Source of the DNA: Branchiostoma floridae
Lineage: Eukaryota > Chordata > Leptocardii > Amphioxiformes > Branchiostomatidae
Length of the DNA stretch: 64,000 nt
Direction of reading: 5' to 3'
Assembly (NCBI RefSeq): GCF_000003815.2
Contig: NC_049980.1
Span: 32,150,767 to 32,214,766 of the forward strand
Shown here: in pieces, positions 12,001 to 21,000 of the stretch
How the letters are laid out: every line of letters starts with the position of its first letter
How positions within the stretch are numbered: the stretch's first letter is position 1
Translations under genes and position numbers: made by a program
The notes under the pieces: generated by a model
Database searches by the model: none
The model's input: only the letters and a program-made list of their open reading frames with translations
Told to the model about the DNA's origin: nothing

Positions 12001-15000
12001 ATCTTGGAAATGAACTAGATGGTCGGAGTCAACTTTGATGATTCCTCTGCCAAAGTACAAATGTTCCCGAGTTAAAGTGTCACCAAGCTAAACTTCTAGA
12101 ATTGACACGACCTACGATCAAACGAATCGCATTACATTTTCCGGTTGCTGCTGTCACATGTTGTTATCCAAACGTTAGCATCACAGAGTTGACGTCCAGA
12201 CTGTGGCGATGGATAAAGAACAGGATATCATCCTACAAATAGTTTCCAATAAAGTTTTCAATAAAAAATATACATTTGCGTTTCTACCATAATATGTGAG
12301 GTTATACAATACTGTGAATTTATGTAATAATATTGAATGAGCTTTTCTGTTCCAGACGTTCCCACCGTCGATGGTCGAAGGTCTCGCCATCCCCGCCATT
12401 GATATCGTGGATGTCAATAACATCGCGACAGTGGGTCCAGCGGTACTTGTACAAGCACTAGCCGGAGAAACGCAGCCGGTAAGCATCAAAATTGCCACAA
12501 GTGGCTGTACCATTATTGTTGAATATCAATTGTAACCAAAACAAGATTATTCACCAAAATGTCTGTATTATACTCAAAACTAGTTCTATGGCACTTACCA
12601 TGTTAATCCATGAGTAATATGTACGTTTGCCACCACAGGATTTGGATGACGATTCTGTCATTGTTGAGAGTGATGAGAAAATGTTAAGCGATAAGGTGAG
12701 TGAATATCGTTTTATGATCTGTTTTGCTTTTGGTGATATTCTGGTGACATTGATTTTGTCGAGTTTGAGTAGCCTGCACAATTACGTCAAAGCGTAGAAT
12801 ACTTTACAACTGCCTTGCTAGCAGGTTAATTCTATGATTTTGACTTATTTCTTTATGATCTGTAGATCATGTTTAGTTTTGTCTGTTTCAGTTTTTTTAG
12901 TTAGATCATTTGCTGCGTCATGATGATCACTGGGTTTCACTTGATTTATTATGGTTTGATGTATGGTCTTCATATTCATTTAATAGCATTATGATTTGTA
13001 AATTTTGAAGGGGGTAGAGGTTGTATAAGCCACACAAGTGCAAAATAAAATCAATCAATCAATCCAAAGCAGGATTGTTCATGTCCTTTGTTTATTCACA
13101 CATCTCATAAATGTATTGCGCATACTTATTTTCACACTTCATGAATATGATTATTATTAGGCCTGCAAACAAGCCATGGAAACACTGCAAATTGCATCAG
13201 AGCGTTTGGGGACCACAACTGCTGCCGGCGTCCTTGCCCAGTTATATGAAGCTGTCATCAACGCGTGTAAAGACAAGTCACTGGAAGTTAAGGTTCGTTT
13301 TTGTCTGTCAATGAGTAGCTAGAATCCTACAAGTGTTAAGCGTTAGCTTTTACGTTCCTCCCTTAACGCTAATTCTCAATATTCAAGAAACATTTCAATA
13401 AATTCGGAAAATGTATACACCGAGGCGGATTATTCGTCGGCTGTTATGTATGAATATACATTTTTCTTTAGACTTCGAGTTAGATTTAGATTTATTGGAA
13501 CTGTAGACAATGCAATACTTGAAAACTCAGGCAGCTTAACCACTGATCTTTAACCCTGCTGTTTGCATCTGTAGCTTTCCGACATCGCTGTTTTGGACAA
13601 CCTGAACGATGACCTTGCGAGAAAAGTAGTGACGACAGACGAAGTTACACGCATCAGTACAGGTAAGATGATATCGAGGTCCAAGATGCACTTTTTGCAG
13701 AATTTGATCACAGTTTTCAGTCCTGTATTAGTAAGAGGATGTATGTTTTGATTGTTTTGATGATAGAGATCTGGCAAGTCAAAAGAAAAACCTAAGGCCC
13801 GTGAGCATCCACTGTCGCCACTCTTGTATACAGCCTTATGCCCATGTGCCCTAACCTGATTTGGTTGTGATTCAGACATGCTACGCGCCGTTGGACACAT
13901 CTTTGACGAAGCACTTGGTCAGGACGATTCTATGACAGATGATTACTTTTTGTCACCTGAGGAGAGAGAAGATGTGAGGCGGCGAGAGGAAGAAGACCGT
14001 GACCAAATGGTATAATCGATTTCCTATTTGTATGCCGTAATATTGCATCTTCCATCAAGGGAGTACTGTAAATGTATGTACGTTCGCGGGGATTAAATTT
14101 CGCGGTAGCGGGAAAAATGAATTTTCGCGGTGGTTTTAAGTTCGCGGTAGCACCATGCACTGTAGTCTCTTACTTCCACGGAAAAATGTTCACGGTGGTT
14201 TTAAGTTTGCGGTGAAGCGGCCACCGCGAAAACCGCGAACATTAAACCGCCGCCAAAGTTTCTGCATTTACAGTATGCCGTTTTCTATTGCACTGGATTC
14301 CTTTTTTATGTATTTTGTAAAATATTTCAAATTGGAAGATGAACTGCCGTGATGGAAATGGCTATTCATGGTGATCTAAATCATCTGTGTCTGATGTGAT
14401 CGGTAGAAACGAGCCGTAGTTGCACGCGGAAGGAGAATACTAAACGATATGGCGGACCGTCTGAGAAGAGAGCTGACCCCAGGTGGCCCAGCAATAGGCA
14501 TCGACACCGAAACCCTCAGCCTACAAGTACAGAGAATCCATGGAAAGGATCTGGCAGATTATCGGCTGAACGGCACAGGCGTGAAGACGGTCTTTCCCTC
14601 TACTGAAAAACTGTTTAAAGGCTTTGTGCCCAGGTATATTGACGCCAAGGTACGTGGCACCTTCATTGAACACTGACGTCTTGTTACAGCACTGAGCACA
14701 TTCCATACTTGTCGATTGCCGTGTGTATCTGGACAATTTTCTGCAATATGATAGGTAACAGATAGTATTATCATGTGTTTCTAAATGCTTATATTCGTTT
14801 GAAAACCCCCACCCATGGGAAAGCCACGACGTATACTGATGTTCAGAAGAGAAAAGTACGAAGACAATGAAGAGACATTTGGTAGAAATTGATGGAAGGC
14901 TTACAGTTTATATATTTCCCTCGTATTTGATGAGATGTTGATAGCTCTTGCCATCCTCTGCTGTACTTTTAGTAAACGATTTCATTATATGTTTATATTG

Positions 15001-18000
15001 AGCACATCTTGCTTTGTCTCCAGGTCATCAGTTTCCATGACAACCCTTTCACGTGGGGAAACAACTCAAACATCATCAACTCTGGTGTCCACGACATCTC
15101 TCTGATACCATCGACCATGTCCCCCGGGGAAATAAGAGACACAGAAGAGGATATCCTGATCACCATTGCCGCCAATGGAGCGGAATCTTCCAGCGGACTG
15201 GTTCATGAAGTAGATTCCACCGGCAATGGGAGCGTGGTGCACCATGTATTCAACATCTCAGACGTAGATGATGCTTTCGTCGTCCAAGTCACTGCATTGA
15301 ACAGGAGTTCCAGAATATCCGTGTTCGGGAGAGGAGGAGGCTTGGCCCATAGTAAAAACTGTGAAGTATGTTTGACCTGGCAGGACTGGAAACCGACTGC
15401 CTCCCATCATGGCGCTCCTGAGTCTGTCATGTTTTTCGTGTCGGGAAAGAATCATACCGGAAAATATTCTGTCGGAGTACAGGTTGCTGGTAAGAATAAC
15501 CCATATTTTGTACAACGTAATTCAGAATCAGCTAGGATGGTTGATAGTTAAGATCAGCTAAAATTTAAAACGATTAGGAATAGGTTAGAGTAGAACGCTC
15601 AGTAACGAGTGAGAATGGTGGCAGTTACATAATAGATATTCAAAACTACGGGTCTGACTGAATATGTACATATTTTTATGACATTCAAATTCCAACGTCT
15701 ATCTAGATCTAGGTGTGGACGATGTTTACCAAGATGCAGTCGATGACGGCGTACTTCTTGTGGACCCAGCTGATCAGTCCGGCCTGAATGGGACCCAATT
15801 CTACAGCCTGGAGGTGCTGCGTCTGAGCTGTCGTTATTGGGCGGAGGACACAGAGAGTTGGTTACCAAACGGATGCAGAGTAAGTGTCTATTGGCCATGG
15901 TTATTTGTATCAGTTTGGTCGCTACTCCGACCTAATCACACCATGTGTCCGAAGGCTTTTTCTAATCTAGTAGCCAAATGTGAAGACGTTTGTGAGTTTT
16001 GCCGCACTTACCTATACTTTGTAACAGCTGCTGGGTAACTAGACACCCCGTACTTAAAGTCCGTAGCAGTCAAGTCATGCCTGAAAGGGTGATCTGGTAT
16101 GAAGAAACGCAGGACACAAGTTCTTGTAGGTCAGCAGTAAGACGTTTTATGTCCTTACACGACTTCTGGGCATTCGGGAACTTTGTAAGCATGGCATGAA
16201 GAGTTCGTTAGAACGGGTTTAAAATTCTCAACTTTTCCATAACATCTATATCGTCTCCACAGGTACACCCGACCTCCACAGTCACCGAGACTGTCTGCGC
16301 CTGTAATCACATGACAGCATTTGGGGCTGGCTTTGTCACCGCGCCAAACACGATTGACCTGACCACCGTGTTTGACAAGTTCGCGGACATAGGGAACAAC
16401 GCAGGGGTTCTCGCCACCGTGCTGACGACATTAGCTCTGTACTTTGTCGGGGTCATTTTTCTAAGGAGAGTGGACAAAACCGGGATGAAAAAGGTATATG
16501 ATGATATGAGATTATTTTCTCCTCTGAATGAGAAACAAATGAGATACTATCCTTCAGATTTCATCCAAGAGATCTGAACTTTCGTAGCCACCTGAGACGA
16601 AAGGAAACAAATGTATGACACGAATGGAAATATTAGTGAATCACCAAAGTAAAGTGATCCGCTCATACACGTCCAATGTTGATGATGTTATTTTATCACA
16701 ATGAGAGACGTGGGTTAAGCTGGGATTCGATCCTGCTAAATCGTTTTTTTTTCTTTTTCAGTTAATTGTCCATAGCCTACCAGACAACCGCTCCACGGAC
16801 ACATATTATTACAAGATGACAGTATACACCAGTCATGGCAGAGGGTCTGGAACCAAGTCTAACGTGGCGTTCTCATTGTTTGGAGACAAAGGGAGTACTT
16901 GTGTTAGGGTGTTCAAGCAAGGCCCGGAGGTAAGGGTTGAACATACCATCTACAAGTTTTATATTGTATGAATGTAACTATACGTTTTTGCTGTGACTTA
17001 TTTTCTGATTGACACATGACGCATGAAACGACAGTTTTTTCTTGTTATTGACCACGCAACGAATGAGATACTGAAGTAACAATATCTCACTCTGACACAG
17101 ACATATGAGGAAGGATCAATTAGAAATGACGATATCTCGACATAGATAATTTAGATCTGCATGCACCCTGGTATTCTGTGTGTCATTCGATAGTTAAGCA
17201 ATGAACTTTTCAGATCAAACACTGTAAGCTTCGCCTCCTGTTCTACTTCCAACGCCTACAGTGGGTTCTATTTGTTCGTTATAGTGTTCTACGGTCCATT
17301 TGAAGATGTCCTTGACTTACATTGTAGTATTCAAGGCTACCAGGCCATTTCCTATGGTCCACAAGCTTGTTTGAAATCAAGTTTTTAACATTACACCCTT
17401 GTCATTATCCATCTTAGACCTTCCAGGCCGGTGGCGTGGATATCTTCTTGATGGCTGTAGAAGAAAGTCTGGGTGATCTTCATCGACTTCAGATCTGGCA
17501 CGACAACCAGGGCGGCGACGACAGGGCCTGGAAGCTAGATAAAGTCATTGTGCGGGATCTGCAGTCAGGAGACACGTGAGTACAATTAAGATATGATTTA
17601 TGAGTGCAGTTTTTAATAACGTTTACGGAATGCATTATTTGCATGTACAAATTAGAAATAATGAAAATAGCACGTTTACCTGTTAAGTCCATGTAAAGTT
17701 CAAGTACAGGTCAAACCTGTACAAGTGATCAGCTCAACACTCAATGTAATCATGTTTGGTCGTCCCTTAGTTAATATTTCACAAGCATTATTAAGAATCC
17801 CACCCTAGGTGATCACCTGTCCGTATGGACCAGATTTTGTCGGTCCCTGCGTGGTCGTTTACAACAGCCTTGACGTACATTGAATTCAAAGCTTTTTGTT
17901 TTTAATATACAGAAACAGCTTTCTCTGTAACCATTGGCTGTCACTGGACCGCGGGGACGGTAGAATCAACCGGATTCTTCCTGCTTCAACAGAGCACGAT

Positions 18001-21000
18001 CTGTCGTCCTTCCACCTTTTCACTACAAAGGCAGCCCGCGATTTTAGAAATGAGCACATCTGGCTCTCCACCTTATTCTGCCCCAGTGGAAGCCATTTCA
18101 GTAAGGTCCAACGTCTCTCATGTGGACTATGTATCATTTACACCACCATGATTGCCAACGCCATGTGGTACAAAACGGAAGACAATGTGGATCAGACGAC
18201 AGTGGTGAATCTTGGGATAGTTTCCTTCACCCTTCACGAGTTGTACGTCAGCACGATGACGTCACTGTGTGTCCTCCCCGTAAACGTGCTCCTCATCCAG
18301 CTCTTCAAGCGGTGCAAAGAAAAACCACAACCGGCCAAGAATTCAGTGCATGCTGCAAAGAAAGAAAACGTCAGATCTTTGCTGTTGAAAACACGGTCAT
18401 CTTCTCAATTTCTACCCCACGGGTTTGTGTACGTGGCCTGGTCAGTCCTGATCCTCGTCTGCTGCGTATCGGCGTTCTTCACCATTCTCTACAGCCTGGA
18501 GTGGGGACCTGAGAAGGCAAACGCGTGGCTGAAGACATTGTTGATGTCCTTCGTACAAGATGTGTTTGTAGTTGAGCCAGTCAAGGTAAGAGCAGTCTTT
18601 TTATGAAAAGCTTAATGTTATGGTGTGAGTGTGTGAGTGTATGGTGCATATAATGCCATGCAACCAGAGGAAAACTTTTGAGAAATATTAAGGTACCCTA
18701 CAACTACACGAAGCATTTTTCTGTCCAACGGTCAAAACATTTTACCTCGCAAGCTTTCTTCTGTTGTCAGTAGATTATGTTAATGGCAGACTTCTCTTGA
18801 CATTTACGCCACTGTCGTTTCTGCTGCCCTCACAGATACTGGCTGTCTCTGCCCTGGTGTCGTTTATCTGTAAGAAAGCCGCGGTGGTATCGACGCAAGA
18901 GGACAACGTCAGACAAAACATTGACGTGGAGGATTCCAGTCCGTCAGAAGGCGGCCTGTTTGCCTGGATATCTCACCGTGCGACCATAAGAGGTTTGCAG
19001 CACTTTGTGGTATTGTAATACGTGGGTGCCAAATCCTGGCAGTAATAATAGGATATCGATAGTCGCTGAAGATCATTATGTTCATAGGAGAGTTTAGTAG
19101 AAAACACGTGTTTGCTCTTACTTACTCATGGTCTTACCTGTTTGGCGAGATTTTGGTGGACTAAAATGTGATTACAGTGGTACACGTCATTATGTTAACG
19201 GTATGAAATCAAGTGTACGTAATCACCACAAATGAAGCCATTTCTAATACATTTTATTTTTATTTTTTTTTAATGTCAAGTGATTGCGTTTTGAAGTGAG
19301 TTTAGGAATTGATAGCTGTGGCTTACATCCGGGTACATTTTTCTTATCATCAGTGGCTAAACAGCAATTGCAGAACGTTCTCTGGAAGCACCGCCAAACG
19401 AATAAATCACAGAAAGAGCAGAAGAAAATGGAAGAGACAAGAAAGAGTACAGACAATGTGATACAAGAGGTTGTCAGTTTCTTCGTGTTCGTGGTGATTC
19501 TGCTATTTGTAGCTAATGGCGGCACGAACATCTACTCTCATCACGCGTACAACACACTAGGAGACATCTTTCAAGCGGACTTTGATCAGGTCAGATTTTT
19601 TACGTGATTCCCTTAGTACATGTAGGGACAGACATAAGTTTAAGACAAGTATCAACAACCACTTCAGCGATCCACGTCAGCGCCCTTAAGGACAGCTGCT
19701 AATGCTGAAGATCGGAAAATGACTACATGGATAAAAAAAAACAAAAAAAACTTAAAACTAAATTTAGAGTTACACACAGACGTACACACGCACACACATA
19801 CACACACAGAACACACAACACAAACACACATACATACTGTTTGTGTATGTTGATACTCTCAAGGTAGTAAAACATTCAATTTGGCTCTTTGTTCACAGAT
19901 CCAAACGGCGGATGACTATTGGTCGTGGGCGCGCGATGTCCTTGTTCCGGGTCTATTCCAGGAACAACATTACAACGGTGATAAACTCGGGTGGAGACGG
20001 AAGCGTTTCATCAGTGACGCCGTTTCTTACAGGATCGGCGCTGCACGCTTCAAGCAGATACGAGTCAAATCCAGTAAGTATTCGTCTTTAGTAGAACATG
20101 ATCAAACTATGGTGGATGCAAGTCAAGTTAAGTCAACTTTATTGCACAACGATTGCATCAGGTACAATTTATGCCAAATAACATGTATTACGACAAACTA
20201 TCTACATCAGTATACTAATCTGACATTATAGAAAATATAGCGGCATAGTGTATTTCACATTGTCATGCATTAGTGTTCCATTCTTTCGGTGTAAAAGTAC
20301 ATTCATCAGGTCAGCGTGGGCTGATGACTGCTCTGTAAAGTGATATTTCAGAAACCAAAGTTAGATAAAATGATTAGATAAACGATTACGCTAAATAGGT
20401 ACAAAGCCCTTTTATCTTTTTTTAATTTTTTTTTTTTTTCAAGCCATATATTTTTGCATAGAACGTATATGAATACCTCAGTGCAAAACTTACTATCTTC
20501 TTCCGCACACTTCAAGGATCCTGTGGCTTTCACCAGCGCTACACCAGCCTGTTCTTGAACCAGGAATGCAACAGCGGGAACTCCTTCTCAGACGGGGAAA
20601 CGCGAGACTTTTTACCCGGATGGAGACTCCTCTCATCCTCCAATTCGTCCGAAGATTTCCCCGAGCAATCCCCCTGGACCTACCAGATCCCCGACTCTGG
20701 TGGCGAGCTGCCTGTGATAGCAGACATTGCCACATACGGCTCGGGAGGTTATGTGGCCGGAGTAGGCAGGAACAAAGATGCCGCCCTCGCTGTCATCGCT
20801 GACCTGAAGGAGGCAGACTGGATTGACCGTTATACACGCGCTGTCGTCGTGGAGTTCACGGTTTATAACGCCAACATCAACTTCTTCAGCACGATGTCGT
20901 ACACGGTGGAGTTCCTCAACATGGGAGGGGCGGTGTCGTCACGCTCTATCCGGACCTACCGCTTACATCGGTTCGTGGGCCCAGCTGGGTATATAATCCT

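Noticed and set aside
17896-18606. Separate 236-codon gene starting with Met upstream of 17913
   Set aside because: The frame is the internal PLAT/helix exon; the Met lies in intron sequence, and the exon joins both neighbours in phase.
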